Shown here one piece after another: positions 49,450 through 63,106 of a stretch of DNA of 64,000 bases (positions are counted from its first letter, which is position 1; each line of letters begins with the position of its first letter). This DNA is from Providencia stuartii (GTDB taxonomy: Bacteria; Pseudomonadota; Gammaproteobacteria; Enterobacterales; Enterobacteriaceae): assembly GCF_029277985.1 (NCBI RefSeq), contig NZ_CP119546.1, positions 3,348,001 through 3,412,000 on the forward strand, read 5' to 3'. The notes beneath the pieces were generated by a model. That model had not been told where the DNA came from. It saw nothing but the letters and a program-made list of their open reading frames with translations, and did not search any database. The position numbers and the translations under genes were made by a program.

Positions 49450-49713
49450 ATGAAAACGAAATTAAACGAACTACTTGAGTTCCCATGCTCTTTCACTTAC
49501 AAAGTGATGGGTTTAGCGGAACCTGAGCTGGTTGATCAGGTCGTTGAAGTGGTTCAGCGCCATGCTCCGGGCGACTATTCTCCAGAAGTGAAGCCAAGTA
49601 GCAAAGGCAATTACCACTCAGTTTCGATTACCATTAATGCAACGCATATTGAACAAATCGAAAAATTATATGAAGAGCTCGGTGCATTAGAACGCGTACG
49701 CATGGTTCTGTAA
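49450..49713 (+). CDS. ybeD: YbeD, DUF493 family
   Basis: 87-residue ferredoxin-like (ACT-resembling) small protein, highly conserved next to lipB; function not established, with a suggested regulatory link to lipoate metabolism. [12 protein letters not shown] start matches E. coli, with AGGAGCGCAC giving the SD. An upstream in-frame ATG at 49408 would lie inside the hairpin and is rejected. Followed by a strong terminator. Confidence 0.94.
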   Translation: MKTKLNELLEFPCSFTYKVMGLAEPELVDQVVEVVQRHAPGDYSPEVKPSSKGNYHSVSITINATHIEQIEKLYEELGALERVRMVL

Positions 49714-49733
49714 TTTACCTTGTATCTTATAAA

Positions 49734-49766
49734 AAAACCGAGTCGCAATAGCCACTCGGTTTTTTG
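49734..49766 (+). terminator. Terminator of ybeD
   Basis: AAAACCGAGT (49734-49743) with ACTCGGTTTT (49754-49763), then T. Perfect stem with a 10-base loop. Confidence 0.85.
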
Positions 49767-49968
49767 CTATTATCTGCTATTGACATTATTTGTAGATCGT
49801 TATCAGACAAAGTCTACAGGAATAACCTCTCTTTTTAGCTCGTTTAAAACGCTAATTTATGCTTCACCTTGTAAAAAACAACAAACAGCCGCCACTGTAA
49901 CATTTTAATAACATGACAGAACTGGCGATAACCCGCGACCAGCGTTATACTACTCGCACATTTCTAAT

Positions 49969-50613
49969 GTGGATGTTAAAACATTGTCAGCACGAACTAT
50001 TATTGTACGTCAATTAGGGCTTGCCCCTTATCAAAGCGTTTCTGATGCGATGCACCAGTTCACTGAAAACCGCGACAAAGACACTCCAGATGAGCTATGG
50101 CTTGTCGAGCACCCGCGTGTCTTTACTCAAGGCCAAGCCGGTAAAGCAGAGCATGTTCTCGCGCCGGGTGATATTCCCGTCATCCAAAGTGATAGAGGGG
50201 GTCAAGTGACCTATCATGGACCGGGGCAACAGGTTATGTATGTCATGCTTGACCTTAAGCGTAACAAATTAGGCGTACGCGATTTGGTGACCGCACTCGA
50301 AAATACAGTCGTCAAGACGCTCGCTCATTATCACATCGACGCTTACCCGCGCCCTGATGCACCGGGAGTCTATGTCAATAGTGATAAAATCTGTTCTTTA
50401 GGATTACGTATACGAAAAGGCTGCTCTTTCCATGGACTCGCACTGAACATCAATATGGATCTTGAGCCTTTTAATCGCATTAACCCCTGTGGCTACGCTC
50501 AATTGAAAATGACCCAAGTACGTGATTTCATACCTAATGTGACATTACAAGATGTTCAACCCGTGCTAATTGAACAGTTCTGTGACACACTGGGATTTCA
50601 TATTGTTCAATAA
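49969..50613 (+). CDS. lipB: Octanoyl-[ACP]:protein N-octanoyltransferase
   Basis: Moves octanoate from acyl-carrier protein to lipoyl domains, the first step of lipoate synthesis; LipA then inserts sulfur. The protein has the substrate motif [17 protein letters not shown], Lys and Cys of the catalytic pair in [18 protein letters not shown], and a normal C-terminus. Start is uncertain: GTG 49969 gives 214 residues, while TTG 49984 (209 residues) matches the E. coli N-terminus better. Neither has a strong SD. A weak start would be in keeping with low LipB levels. Confidence 0.93.
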   Translation: MDVKTLSARTIIVRQLGLAPYQSVSDAMHQFTENRDKDTPDELWLVEHPRVFTQGQAGKAEHVLAPGDIPVIQSDRGGQVTYHGPGQQVMYVMLDLKRNKLGVRDLVTALENTVVKTLAHYHIDAYPRPDAPGVYVNSDKICSLGLRIRKGCSFHGLALNINMDLEPFNRINPCGYAQLKMTQVRDFIPNVTLQDVQPVLIEQFCDTLGFHIVQ

Positions 50614-50738
50614 TGATGCTATAATTTTTTAACATTTTTAAAAAAAATTTTAATGGATAAGTAACGGCTCCCATACTTTACATTTCTAATAATCGACTTA
50701 TCCAATGACTCAAAAAGATAACTGGAACCGGTATAATT

Positions 50739-51704
50739 ATGAGTAAACCAATTCAGATAGAACGCGGAATTAAATATCGTGACGCCGATAAAATGGCGCT
50801 GATCCCTGTCAAAAACGTTGTCACTGAGCGTGAAGAAATTCTACGTAAACCTGATTGGATGAAAATTAGGTTGCCAGCCGATTCTACTCGCATTCAAGGG
50901 ATCAAAGCGGCCATTCGCAAAAATGGTCTTCACTCCGTTTGTGAAGAGGCATCCTGCCCTAACCTATCTGAATGCTTTAACCACGGCACTGCAACTTTTA
51001 TGATCCTTGGTGCAATCTGCACACGCCGTTGCCCATTCTGCGATGTTGCTCATGGTCGCCCGAATGCACCAGATGCTAATGAACCCGTTAAATTAGCCCA
51101 AACGATCAAAGATATGGGGTTACGTTATGTCGTCATCACCTCCGTTGACCGTGATGATTTACGTGATGGCGGTGCTCAGCATTTTGCTGATTGCATTAGC
51201 GCTATCCGTGAAAAAAACCCATCAATAAAAATTGAAACATTGGTTCCCGATTTTAGAGGAAGAATGGACCGTGCATTAGACATTCTCACGGCCACACCAC
51301 CCGATGTTTTTAACCATAATCTTGAAAACGTACCACGTATCTATCGCCAAGTTCGCCCGGGTGCTAACTATGAATGGTCTTTAAAGTTACTTGAAAGATT
51401 TAAAGAAGCACACCCCGACATTCCAACTAAATCAGGCTTGATGGTTGGATTAGGTGAAACTAACGACGAGATTATTGAAGTGATGCGTGACCTGCGTCGC
51501 CATGGAGTCACCATGTTGACACTCGGTCAGTATTTACAGCCAAGCCGTCATCACCTCCCCGTTAAACGTTATGTCAGCCCTGCTGAATTTGATGAAATGA
51601 AAGAAGAGGCACTGGCGATGGGCTTTACACACGCAGCCTGTGGCCCATTTGTACGCTCTTCTTATCACGCCGATCTACAAGCAAAAGGCGAAGAGGTTAA
51701 ATAA
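50739..51704 (+). CDS. lipA: Lipoyl synthase
   Basis: Radical-SAM enzyme inserting two sulfurs into octanoyl groups on lipoyl domains. 321 residues with both cluster motifs: [12 protein letters not shown] (auxiliary cluster, consumed as sulfur source) and [11 protein letters not shown] (SAM cluster). The C-terminal [10 protein letters not shown] contains the conserved Ser ligand. lipB lies 125 bases upstream; the ybeF gene found between them in E. coli is absent. Confidence 0.97.
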   Translation: MSKPIQIERGIKYRDADKMALIPVKNVVTEREEILRKPDWMKIRLPADSTRIQGIKAAIRKNGLHSVCEEASCPNLSECFNHGTATFMILGAICTRRCPFCDVAHGRPNAPDANEPVKLAQTIKDMGLRYVVITSVDRDDLRDGGAQHFADCISAIREKNPSIKIETLVPDFRGRMDRALDILTATPPDVFNHNLENVPRIYRQVRPGANYEWSLKLLERFKEAHPDIPTKSGLMVGLGETNDEIIEVMRDLRRHGVTMLTLGQYLQPSRHHLPVKRYVSPAEFDEMKEEALAMGFTHAACGPFVRSSYHADLQAKGEEVK

Positions 51705-51730
51705 TCGCAAAACGTGTCATCATCTCTCTA

Positions 51731-51757
51731 AGGCCTCGATTTTCGAGGCTTTTCATT
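51731..51757 (+). terminator. Terminator of lipA
   Basis: GCCTCGA (51733-51739), loop TTT, TCGAGGC (51743-51749), then TTTTCATTTT. Compact stem with a T-rich tail. Confidence 0.8.
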
Positions 51758-51850
51758 TTATATCTAACCATCAATGCTTGAATCTGTCGCCAGCCTCATT
51801 AACACATCCCTGAGACAGATGAATAGCTATAAACAATCCATAAACCCCAT

Positions 51851-51889
51851 GCAAAATAAAACTCGCTCCAGTTAAACTGGAGCGAGTTT
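51851..51889 (-). terminator. Terminator of cspE
   Basis: Perfect 13-bp stem, AAACTCGCTCCAG (51859-51871) with CTGGAGCGAGTTT (51877-51889), 5-base loop. Reading leftwards it ends in TTTTATTTTG. About 30 bases past the cspE stop. Confidence 0.9.
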
Positions 51890-51917
51890 AGAGGCTGTTC
51901 GTTTCTATTTGTTGAAA

Positions 51918-52127
51918 TTACAGAGAGACAACGTTTACAGCAGATGGGCCTTTAGCGCCTTCAGTGATTTCAAATTCAACTTTCTGACCTTCTGCTAGGG
52001 TTTTGAAACCTTCGCTCGCAATAGCAGAAAAGTGAACAAACACATCTTTGCTGCCATCTTCTGGAGTGATAAAACCGAAACCTTTAGACTCGTTGAACCA
52101 CTTAACGTTACCTTTAACTTTAGACAT
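51918..52127 (-). CDS. cspE: Cold-shock-family RNA chaperone CspE
   Basis: 69-residue OB-fold protein binding single-stranded nucleic acid, with antitermination and RNA chaperone roles. RNP1 is KGFGFITP and RNP2 VFVHFSAI. The sequence [19 protein letters not shown] is almost that of E. coli CspE. ATG 52127 chosen over the preceding TTG; AGGTAA is its SD. In E. coli crcB and pagP lie nearby but are absent here; lipA converges on cspE directly. Confidence 0.95.
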   Translation of the reverse strand: MSKVKGNVKWFNESKGFGFITPEDGSKDVFVHFSAIASEGFKTLAEGQKVEFEITEGAKGPSAVNVVSL

Positions 52128-52346
52128 CAAATTATTACCTTTAAAATAGAAATAGACACACCATCAGTGTCAAGCTCAGTACAACAGATATACAACTTAC
52201 TTGTCTACAACCTAGATCACGAAAATTGACAAAAAGCATAAAAAAATATTATTTATCAGGATAAATTTCTAATTTAGCATGAATTATTCTTTATAATAGC
52301 AATTAATCCGAATAATAATATTACTGTTAGCCGACTATTTAGCATA

Positions 52347-52805
52347 TTACTTTTCATGCTCTAATAACCAGCCTTTAATGTCTAAACCACCAGTATAACC
52401 GACTAGCTTGCCATCATGTCCTAACACACGATGGCAAGGAACAATCAAAGAAATTGGATTACGTGAATTCGCCATACCGACTGCTCGGCAATAGTTCACC
52501 GACCCCAATTTCAGTGCGAGGTCTTTATAGCTCCAGCGTTCCCCAAAAGGAATACTACAGAGATGACCCCATACTTTTTTTTGAAATTCAGTTCCTTGTG
52601 GATTTAATTTTACGGTGAACACTTTCCGCTTGTGGTTAAAATATTCTTCAAGTTCTTTTGCACATAATTGAGAATGTTCATTCTTGTGCTCAGGATGACT
52701 CTTTTGTTCAACAAAATAGATACTTGTCACCCCTTCATCATCTGCCGTAATTTGTACCCAAGGCTTAGGAAATTTTTCCGGTGTCGCCAAATATTGATGA
52801 TACAT
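52347..52805 (-). CDS. ogt: Methylated-DNA-[protein]-cysteine S-methyltransferase, Ogt type
   Basis: Suicide repair protein for O6-alkylguanine. 152 residues with active site IVPCHRVLG (Cys about 120), the Arg finger/Asn hinge region RAVGMANSRNP and helix-turn-helix FQKKVWGHLCSIPFGERWSYKDLA. Shorter than E. coli Ogt (171) because the N-terminal domain is reduced. AAGGGG SD seven bases before the ATG. Single gene next to cspE. Confidence 0.9.
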   Translation of the reverse strand: MYHQYLATPEKFPKPWVQITADDEGVTSIYFVEQKSHPEHKNEHSQLCAKELEEYFNHKRKVFTVKLNPQGTEFQKKVWGHLCSIPFGERWSYKDLALKLGSVNYCRAVGMANSRNPISLIVPCHRVLGHDGKLVGYTGGLDIKGWLLEHEK

Positions 52806-52963
52806 AATATCCCCTTAAGAGAATGCCATTATCTGATCGTATATACAGTTATAAACTGTATTATTTCTACTTGGCAATGATATTTTTTCTTAGTCTTGAT
52901 AACAGAACTATTCAAAACCTCAAAATTTAATTCCTCAACATAAATAATCACCTAGCCAATAAT

Positions 52964-52982
52964 TAGAATAATTATCATTCAA
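52964..52982. promoter_or_regulatory. Possible Fur box upstream of nrdHIEF
   Basis: 19-base window matching 12 of 19 positions of the Fur consensus, including ATCATT. It lies just upstream of the NrdR boxes. nrdHIEF is Fur-controlled in E. coli, where the Mn-dependent enzyme serves in iron starvation. Confidence 0.4.
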
Positions 52983-52992
52983 TATTGCCAAT

Positions 52993-53039
52993 CCACTATA
53001 TATTGTGTGGTTGAAAAAAATTAGATCTATATATAGTCT
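52993..53039. promoter_or_regulatory. Tandem NrdR boxes of nrdHIEF
   Basis: Box 1 CCACTATATATTGTGT (52993-53008) and box 2 GATCTATATATAGTCT (53024-53039) share the CTATATAT core at exactly 31 bp spacing, about three helical turns on one face. That is the usual arrangement of NrdR operators. They lie 60-100 bases before the nrdH start. Confidence 0.75.
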
Positions 53040-53095
53040 TTAAATACTAATCATCACACTACTGATAGTCTTCAATACACTTAAAGGTACTCAAT

Positions 53096-53323
53096 ATGGC
53101 TGTTATTACAATTTATAGTAAACCCGACTGCGTGCAATGTAATGCGACTTACCAAGCCTTAGACCGTAAAAGTATTCCGTATCAAGTGGTCGATCTCACT
53201 CAAGATGATGAAGCCTTACAGTTTGTTCGCCAGTTAGGTTATCAACAAGTTCCTGTTGTCGTGGCAGATCAAGAACATTGGTCTGGTTTTCGTCCTGACA
53301 TAATCAGCCGCCTTTCAGCTTAG
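53096..53323 (+). CDS. nrdH: Glutaredoxin-like NrdH
   Basis: 75-residue redoxin that donates electrons to the class Ib ribonucleotide reductase, itself reduced by thioredoxin reductase. The active site is CVQC (residues 11-14 region, KPDCVQCNATYQAL) and the conserved WSGFRPD tail binds thioredoxin reductase. Starts the nrdHIEF operon; SD AAGGTA. Confidence 0.95.
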   Translation: MAVITIYSKPDCVQCNATYQALDRKSIPYQVVDLTQDDEALQFVRQLGYQQVPVVVADQEHWSGFRPDIISRLSA

Positions 53324-53332
53324 GAGAGGGTT

Positions 53333-53746
53333 ATGCAAACGGAATCACTGATCTACTTTTCGAGCCACTCAGGTAATTGCCATCGCTTTGTCGAAAAAGT
53401 TGGCCTTCCAGCAACCCGCTTACCTATCGGTGGACAGCAATGCGACATTATTGCGACGACACCATTTGTGCTCTTGCTACCGACTTATGGTGGTGGCGGA
53501 AGCCGCGGAGCGGTACCAAAAGAAGTGATCCGTTTTCTTAATATTGAATCAAATCGGCAGCTCATTCGAGGAGTTATCGCGGCGGGTAATACGAATTTTG
53601 GCGAGGCCTATGCCATTGCTGGCGATATCATCGCGAGCAAGTGCCAAGTCCCCTATTTGTATCGATTTGAATTATTAGGCACGGAGCGCGATGTACAACG
53701 TGTCCGTGATGGACTAAACGCTTTTTGGCAACAAAAACATCATTAG
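53333..53746 (+). CDS. nrdI: Flavodoxin-like NrdI
   Basis: 137-residue FMN protein that delivers an oxidant to the Mn2 site of NrdF during cofactor assembly. FMN loops are [26 protein letters not shown] and [11 protein letters not shown]. Nine bases after nrdH with GGAGAGGG SD. Confidence 0.95.
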   Translation: MQTESLIYFSSHSGNCHRFVEKVGLPATRLPIGGQQCDIIATTPFVLLLPTYGGGGSRGAVPKEVIRFLNIESNRQLIRGVIAAGNTNFGEAYAIAGDIIASKCQVPYLYRFELLGTERDVQRVRDGLNAFWQQKHH

Positions 53747-53755
53747 AGCAAGTCA

Positions 53756-56873
<3,118 letters not shown>

Positions 56874-56914
56874 TCAATCAATTTAGTTAACCCATCCCTT
56901 TATAAACAACAAAA

Positions 56915-56963
56915 AAACTATCTAGCTGAATAATATGGACTTTATTTTGATAGATAGTTTTTG
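56915..56963 (+). terminator. Probable terminator of nrdHIEF
   Basis: AAACTATCTA (56915-56924) with TAGATAGTTT (56951-56960), perfect 10-bp stem with 26-base loop, then TTGG. Long loop, so moderate confidence. Confidence 0.6.
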
Positions 56964-57594
56964 GTTCAAAAAACACTCAAATCACTTCGAAATTAACATA
57001 CTTTCCTGTTAAATAATTCATTTTTTATAGCCATATCAAATAACATTTCTTCAATAAAGATAGTTACACGAAAAAATTGATAAGCAACACTAATCATTTG
57101 GCATTTATTTTTAAATTATTTCTATTTTTATTTTCAAAAAGACCTAAGCGTTAAAATAAACACTTTTTCTTTTTCATTATTACTTCAAATTCTGTTTTAA
57201 AAACAAAATAACTTCAAACACAACATAAAGTTAACATGTATATCTGAATTCAGGGTATTTATATATTGAAACGAATAAAAGTACCACTTTACTCAATTTA
57301 ATCGATAAATAACTCGCTATTTTTTGATTAATAGTCCTTAACCTAGGGTTGTCAGCACAATTTATTATGCTAGGTTATATTGCTTGTTTATTTTTCTAAT
57401 AATTTAAAATGGAGTCATTCAAATTAAGCCATAATTATTAAATTCACTTTTAAAATAATAGGAATATCTACCCTTAATATTTTCAACCAATAGTCTAAAG
57501 CGTTAATTCGAATTTTGAGTCGCCCTATAAAAATCAGCTTCAATTCGATACCAGCTTTGAGTCATTTATTAATTGAAAAATGGGTAATCACTGT
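56964..57594. promoter_or_regulatory. AT-rich region upstream of proVWX
   Basis: About 630 extremely AT-rich bases with many A and T tracts and no gene. It is where the osmoregulated proU promoter should lie; curved AT-rich DNA with H-NS binding is known for E. coli proU. I could not place the promoter boxes. Confidence 0.5.
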
Positions 57595-58797
57595 ATGCCA
57601 ATAAAATTAGAAGTTAAAAACTTATATAAAATTTTTGGGGAACATCCGGATCACGCGTTCAAACTTTTAGAATCGGGAATGGACAAAGATGACATCTTTG
57701 AAAAAACGGGCCAAACCGTGGGTGTTCAAAATGCCAATTTAGCCATTGAAGAAGGTGAAATCTTTGTTGTTATGGGACTTTCAGGATCAGGAAAGTCAAC
57801 ATTAGTACGTTTACTCAATCGACTGATCGAACCCACCAGCGGGCAAGTACTGATTGATGGGGAAGATATCTCTAATATCTCTGACAAGGCCTTACGTCAG
57901 GTCAGAAGAACAAAAATTAGTATGGTTTTCCAATCCTTTGCATTAATGCCCCATATGAATGTCATTGATAATACCGCTTTCGGTATGACGCTTTCTGGTA
58001 TCCCTAAAGAAGAGCGCCATAAAAAAGCGATGGATGCCCTCCACCAAGTCAACCTTGAAAAATGGGCTTATTCTTATCCCGATGAATTATCCGGTGGGAT
58101 GAGGCAACGTATCGGTCTAGCTCGAGCGCTAGCAAATGACCCAGATATTTTGTTGATGGATGAAGCTTTTTCAGCGCTTGATCCTTTGATTCGAACTGAA
58201 ATGCAAGACGAGCTACTCTCTCTTCAGGGCGACAAGCAACGCACTATTGTGTTTATTTCTCACGACCTTGACGAAGCGATGCGTATCGGTGATCGGATCG
58301 CCATTATGCAAGGCGGCGTTATCGTTCAAACAGGTACACCAGACGAAATATTAAATAATCCCGCTAATGATTACGTCAAAACCTTCTTCCGTGGTGTCGA
58401 TATTAGCCAAGTCTTTAGTGCCAAAGATATTGCCCGCAGAAGAGCCGATGCATTACTACACATCGCGCCAGGTTTTGGTCCTCGCTCAGCCCTCAAAGTG
58501 CTTAATGACGACGACCGTCAATATGGCTATCTACTTTCACGAGGCCATACCTTTGCAGGGGTCGTTTCTATCGAGTCATTAGAAAAAGCATTACAACAGA
58601 AACAAGGTATTGAAGCTGCTGTCATCACCAGTATCGAGCCAATCCAAGGTGATACACCTCTCAACGAGGTGATTTCAACGGTTGCGCAAGCTCCCTGTGC
58701 TGTTCCTGTGATCAATGAGAAAAACCGCTATCTTGGTGTGATCTCAAAAGGAATGCTGCTACAGGCACTGGATAAGGAGACATCAAATGAGCAATAA
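57595..58797 (+). CDS. proV: Glycine betaine/proline ABC ATPase ProV
   Basis: Energising subunit of the ProU osmoprotectant importer. 400 residues: Walker [10 protein letters not shown] (about 60-68), signature LSGGMRQR, Walker [14 protein letters not shown], switch His in FISHDLDEA, and two C-terminal CBS domains (about 280-395) that sense ionic strength. ATG 57595 matches the E. coli start (MAIKLEIKNL); the frame is open five codons earlier with no better SD. Overlaps proW by 11 bases. Confidence 0.95.
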   Translation: MPIKLEVKNLYKIFGEHPDHAFKLLESGMDKDDIFEKTGQTVGVQNANLAIEEGEIFVVMGLSGSGKSTLVRLLNRLIEPTSGQVLIDGEDISNISDKALRQVRRTKISMVFQSFALMPHMNVIDNTAFGMTLSGIPKEERHKKAMDALHQVNLEKWAYSYPDELSGGMRQRIGLARALANDPDILLMDEAFSALDPLIRTEMQDELLSLQGDKQRTIVFISHDLDEAMRIGDRIAIMQGGVIVQTGTPDEILNNPANDYVKTFFRGVDISQVFSAKDIARRRADALLHIAPGFGPRSALKVLNDDDRQYGYLLSRGHTFAGVVSIESLEKALQQKQGIEAAVITSIEPIQGDTPLNEVISTVAQAPCAVPVINEKNRYLGVISKGMLLQALDKETSNEQ

Positions 58798-59965
58798 CAC
58801 ACAAGAGCATAAAAATGACCATCAAGACCCATGGGCAGATGCGCAGGTCGATGAAACCTCAAAGCAAGAGGGGACAACAGAAACCAATACAGAAAGTGAT
58901 CCATGGGCAATGAGCTCAGACAATCAGGCCTCAACGGATAGCGATCCTTGGGGAAATGCCACAGATACGTCTACACCGGCTGACACAGGGGGGAGTGATT
59001 GGCTTGATGCCGCACCAGCTGACAGTATTGTGCCTGAACATTTCAATATCATGGATCCTTTCCAGCAGACACTGATCCCTCTTGATTCTTGGGTTACTGA
59101 AGCAATTGATTGGATCGTATTACATTTTCGCCCTGTTTTTCAGGGTATCCGTATTCCAATTGATTTCATCCTCAGTGGTTTTGAACAATTTTTAACCTCC
59201 CTACCTTCGCCCGTAGCGATTATCTTATTTGCATTAATAGCATGGCAACTGTCAGGCCGTATGATGGGTGTTGCAACGCTGATATCGATGATTCTGATCG
59301 GTGCTATCGGCGCTTGGTCTGAGGCTATGGTGACGCTTTCTTTAGTACTCACCTCTCTCTTCTTTTGTTTGATCATTGGGCTACCACTCGGGATTTGGTT
59401 GGCGCGTAGTGACAAAGCCGCCAGCGTTGTTAGGCCAATACTCGATGCCATGCAAACAACCCCAGCCTTCGTTTACTTAGTACCTATTGTTATGCTTTTT
59501 GGTATTGGTAACGTCCCGGGCGTTGTCGTCACAATCATCTTTGCTTTGCCTCCGATTATCCGCCTCACCATCTTAGGCATTAAACAAGTTCCTGCTGACC
59601 TAATTGAAGCGGCGGAATCTTTCGGTGCAAGTCCTAGCCAACTGCTGTTTAAAGTCCAACTCCCTTTGGCAATGCCGACCATCATGGCCGGGGTAAACCA
59701 AACCTTGATGTTGGCGCTTTCGATGGTTGTTATTGCATCGATGATTGCCGTCGGTGGCTTAGGACAAATGGTACTACGCGGTATTGGTCGTCTTGATATG
59801 GGACTGGCTTCTGTCGGCGGTGTCGGCATTGTTGTACTGGCTATCGTCCTTGACCGATTAACGCAATCCCTAGGTCAAAAATCGCGTAACAAACAGTCTA
59901 CTCGCTGGTACCAACACGGCCCAATAGGCCTAATCACCCGACCATTTAGTAAAAAATCGAATTAA
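58787..59965 (+). CDS. proW: Glycine betaine/proline ABC permease ProW
   Basis: 392-residue permease. The first 100 residues are an acidic, Asp/Gln/Thr-rich, repeat-like tail ([24 protein letters not shown]: three copies of a DPW motif) typical in style of enterobacterial ProW. Membrane helices follow from about residue 135 and the ATPase-docking loop is [27 protein letters not shown] inside the end of proV. Confidence 0.95.
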   Translation: MSNNTQEHKNDHQDPWADAQVDETSKQEGTTETNTESDPWAMSSDNQASTDSDPWGNATDTSTPADTGGSDWLDAAPADSIVPEHFNIMDPFQQTLIPLDSWVTEAIDWIVLHFRPVFQGIRIPIDFILSGFEQFLTSLPSPVAIILFALIAWQLSGRMMGVATLISMILIGAIGAWSEAMVTLSLVLTSLFFCLIIGLPLGIWLARSDKAASVVRPILDAMQTTPAFVYLVPIVMLFGIGNVPGVVVTIIFALPPIIRLTILGIKQVPADLIEAAESFGASPSQLLFKVQLPLAMPTIMAGVNQTLMLALSMVVIASMIAVGGLGQMVLRGIGRLDMGLASVGGVGIVVLAIVLDRLTQSLGQKSRNKQSTRWYQHGPIGLITRPFSKKSN

Positions 59966-60051
59966 TTTTTAATTCCCTATTCACGATAGAGCCGTCAATG
60001 CGGCTCGTCGCTTGCAAAGGCAAGCCAAAACGACAAACAGAGGTATCAATA

Positions 60052-61050
60052 ATGAAAAAACCGATGATATTGGCAACAGCCCTGACGACCTTACTTGCCG
60101 TTCCACTCGCTAATGCAGAAGATCTGCCTGGTAAAGGAATAAAAGTCACGCCAGTTCAAAGTACGATTAGCGAGGAAACGTTTCAAACATTGCTGGTAGC
60201 AAAAGCACTGGAAAAACTAGGTTATGAAGTCGAACCCATCAAAGAGGTTGACTATAACGTCGCCTATGCATCAATTGCGAATGGTGATGCAACCTATTTG
60301 GCGGTTAGTTGGGTGCCATTGCATGATGCTCAATATAATGCAGCCGGTGGGGATAAAGCCTTTTATCGCCAAGGTGATTATGTGGTTAATGCCGCTCAAG
60401 GCTACCTAATCGATAAAAAAACCGCTGAAAAATATAACATCACCAATATTGAGCAACTAAAAGATCCTAAAATTGCCAAGTTATTCGATACTAACGGCAA
60501 TAATAAGGCGGATTTAACTGGTTGTAATCCGGGTTGGGGGTGTGAAGCCGCAATCAATAATCATTTAAAAGCGTATGATTTAGAAAAAACCGTTGAACAC
60601 AATCAAGGCAACTATGCGGCCATGATGGCAGATACCATCACACGCTACAAAGAAGGCAAGCCTATTCTCTATTATACATGGACTCCTTATTGGATCAGTG
60701 ATGTACTCAAACCCGGTCGTGATGTTGTTTGGCTAGAAGTTCCTTTCTCTTCGATGCCTAATAATGACAAAACAGAGACTAAACTGCCGAATGGTAAAAA
60801 TTATGGTTTCCCACCAAATACGATGCATATCGCGGCAAATAAAAAATGGGCAGAAGATAACCCAGCAGCCGCTAAGCTATTTGAAATCATGAAACTGCCT
60901 ATTGCCGATATTAATGCTCAAAATTTAAGAATGCATAACGGAGAAGCTTCACAGTCCGACATCCGCCGTCATACAGATGCGTGGATCAAAGCCCATCAAT
61001 CCACCTTTGATGGTTGGGTCGAGGAAGCGCGAAAAGCGGCTGAAAAATAG
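60052..61050 (+). CDS. proX: Glycine betaine-binding protein ProX
   Basis: Periplasmic binding protein of ProU. 332 residues: signal peptide (1-21, cleaved at ANA-ED) and an OpuAC-type domain with the betaine-box tryptophans in [17 protein letters not shown] and the disulfide region [11 protein letters not shown]. Start ATG 60052 has a GAGGT SD and begins a proper signal peptide; the frame extends 54 bases further upstream without one. Followed by a strong terminator. Confidence 0.96.
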   Translation: MKKPMILATALTTLLAVPLANAEDLPGKGIKVTPVQSTISEETFQTLLVAKALEKLGYEVEPIKEVDYNVAYASIANGDATYLAVSWVPLHDAQYNAAGGDKAFYRQGDYVVNAAQGYLIDKKTAEKYNITNIEQLKDPKIAKLFDTNGNNKADLTGCNPGWGCEAAINNHLKAYDLEKTVEHNQGNYAAMMADTITRYKEGKPILYYTWTPYWISDVLKPGRDVVWLEVPFSSMPNNDKTETKLPNGKNYGFPPNTMHIAANKKWAEDNPAAAKLFEIMKLPIADINAQNLRMHNGEASQSDIRRHTDAWIKAHQSTFDGWVEEARKAAEK

Positions 61051-61073
61051 TCTCAATCGCTAATCTGACTTCT

Positions 61074-61100
61074 AAGCCACCGCATTAGGTGGCTTTTTTT
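61074..61100 (+). terminator. Terminator of proVWX
   Basis: AAGCCACC (61074-61081), loop GCATTA, GGTGGCTT (61088-61095), then a T run. Confidence 0.9.
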
Positions 61101-61249
61101 CGTTAATGAATAAATGACACTCGCTAACGCTAATCGACTCGTATTCTCATCACTCACCTGAAACCGGCTCATTAATTGATAAAATGTTCCAATGACATCG
61201 CTAAAAATTGTTTATAGTAGTGACCTTATGAATAATGAGTAGATAATGA

Positions 61250-62449
61250 ATGAATAAAGCACCACAAGCAGAACTCACGACAGGTTTAGTTATCTTAATG
61301 GCCATTGCGACAGGCCTTGTCGTGGCAAGTAACTACTACGCACAACCCCTTCTGGAAACCATCGCGACACAGTTTAACCTGACAACCAACATGGCAGGCT
61401 TTATTGTCACCGCCGCCCAGTTAGGCTATGCCGTTGGCTTACTATTTTTAGTGCCTCTAGGGGATATCTTTGAACGCAAGCGTCTCATTTTAGTAATGAC
61501 CACCTTGTCTGCCATCGGCCTACTCATTACAGCGCTATCTAATAATGTATGGCAAATACTTTTAGGAACTGCGCTTACAGGGCTATTTTCTGTTGTCGCT
61601 CAAGTTTTAATTCCCATGGCCGCAACCCTGGCAAAACCGCATCAAAGAGGAAAATCTGTCGGCATTATCATGAGTGGATTACTCTTAGGAATATTACTGG
61701 CCAGAACTATTTCAGGGGCAGTAGCAATGATCGGTGGATGGCGAACCATCTATTGGGTCGCTTTTGGGTTATTAATTATTTTGATTATTGTGCTTTCATT
61801 TAAGTTGCCACGTTATCACCAAAAAACAGAACTCAATTATTTTCAGCTATTACTTTCAATTGGTCGCCTATTTTGTGGAACGCCAGTGTTAGCCGTTCGC
61901 GCACTATTGGGGGCTTTGTCTTTTGCCAACTTCGCACTACTTTGGACGGCAATGGCTTTCTTGCTTGCAAGCCCCCCATTTCGTTTTTCAGAAGGCACCA
62001 TAGGACTGTTTGGTTTAGTTGGGGCCGCTGGGGCATTGATGGCTTCACAAGCGGGCCATTTGGTGGATAAAGGTAAAGGCAAGCGAGTCACGACGATTGG
62101 ACTGATTCTCTTATTTCTGTCGTGGATACCCATTGGATTTGCCAAAGACTCTCTGATTGCTTTTATTATAGGCGTGTTAATTCTGGATCTTGCCATTCAA
62201 GCGGTTCATGTCACCAATCAAAGTACTTTGTATCGCATCCTCCCCGAGGCGCGCAATCGTATCACCGCGGGTTATATGACCAGCTATTTTATTGGTGGTG
62301 CTCTTGGCTCTTTATTATCTGGCTATGCTTATGAACAAGCCAGCTGGGAAGGGGTTGTGGTATGCGGAGCAGTATTATCTGTCGTTAGTTTGGTGATTTG
62401 GGCGATAGGATCGCGCTTCGATCCCGCCATATACCCATCAGATGAATAA
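61250..62449 (+). CDS. ygaY: MFS transporter, YgaY-like
   Basis: 399-residue major facilitator with 12 predicted helices. The loop 2-3 motif LGDIFERKRLIL and the helix-5 motif GLLLGILLARTISGAV mark a drug:H+ antiporter-type exporter; NYYAQPLLETIATQFNL near the N-terminus is characteristic of this subgroup. It lies between proX and mprA, the place of ygaY in E. coli, where K-12 carries a broken copy. Here the frame is intact. Substrate unknown. Confidence 0.82.
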   Translation: MNKAPQAELTTGLVILMAIATGLVVASNYYAQPLLETIATQFNLTTNMAGFIVTAAQLGYAVGLLFLVPLGDIFERKRLILVMTTLSAIGLLITALSNNVWQILLGTALTGLFSVVAQVLIPMAATLAKPHQRGKSVGIIMSGLLLGILLARTISGAVAMIGGWRTIYWVAFGLLIILIIVLSFKLPRYHQKTELNYFQLLLSIGRLFCGTPVLAVRALLGALSFANFALLWTAMAFLLASPPFRFSEGTIGLFGLVGAAGALMASQAGHLVDKGKGKRVTTIGLILLFLSWIPIGFAKDSLIAFIIGVLILDLAIQAVHVTNQSTLYRILPEARNRITAGYMTSYFIGGALGSLLSGYAYEQASWEGVVVCGAVLSVVSLVIWAIGSRFDPAIYPSDE

Positions 62450-62454
62450 AAGGT

Positions 62455-62495
62455 ATTCGTTGAGAGTGACTGCGCTTCAGGAGCTCTCAACGAAT
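62455..62495. repeat. 12-bp inverted repeat after the MFS gene
   Basis: ATTCGTTGAGAG (62455-62466) with CTCTCAACGAAT (62484-62495), perfect, 17-base loop. No T run follows, so it may be a rho-assisted terminator or a message-stabilising stem. Confidence 0.6.
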
Positions 62496-63106
62496 TGAAA
62501 GCACAAACATCAGTAAATGTAATATATTGAAATACTCCTCTCGTATTTACTCCCCTCATCTTTCTCTATCGCCTCCCCATCACAATCACAAATTTTTACC
62601 GATGGTTTTATTTTGTAATAGTTACATAGGCAAAAATCATCAAATAACACAATTAAACAAAAAATGTCGCTCAATATAAAGTTACAATTTAGTTTCTAAT
62701 TATGACTATTACCCAATGGTATGATGATCAATGAGTTAGTTTCCACTTGATTTTATATAGCTGATAGATGAAAGGTTTACAAATCCTGTTGAATAATGAA
62801 TGTAACCGTAGTTTAGATCGTAATTACATGATTTTATTTTGTTTTACTCTGTGACTATCAGCCTTAAAAATAAAATAAAATGATTATTTTACTCCTATAA
62901 ACTAATTTAAAAGGCAGAATGATAGAATTACGCTATACTAAACCGAGTAAATTACATTCATAAAATTTATGAATTATGTATCATTATCAAAATAAATTTG
63001 ATGATATCAATTAACTACAATTGCTAATTTTAGCTTTTGATATACCATTTAGATGGTTGATGACAGTTGTAATCTTACCAACTGAAACTAATAAGGTATC
63101 TAAATA
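62496..63106. promoter_or_regulatory. Region upstream of mprA
   Basis: About 610 AT-rich bases without a gene. ygaZ and ygaH, found here in E. coli, are missing. The EmrR-controlled promoter of mprA-emrAB should be in the last 150 bases; no confident boxes assigned. Confidence 0.45.
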
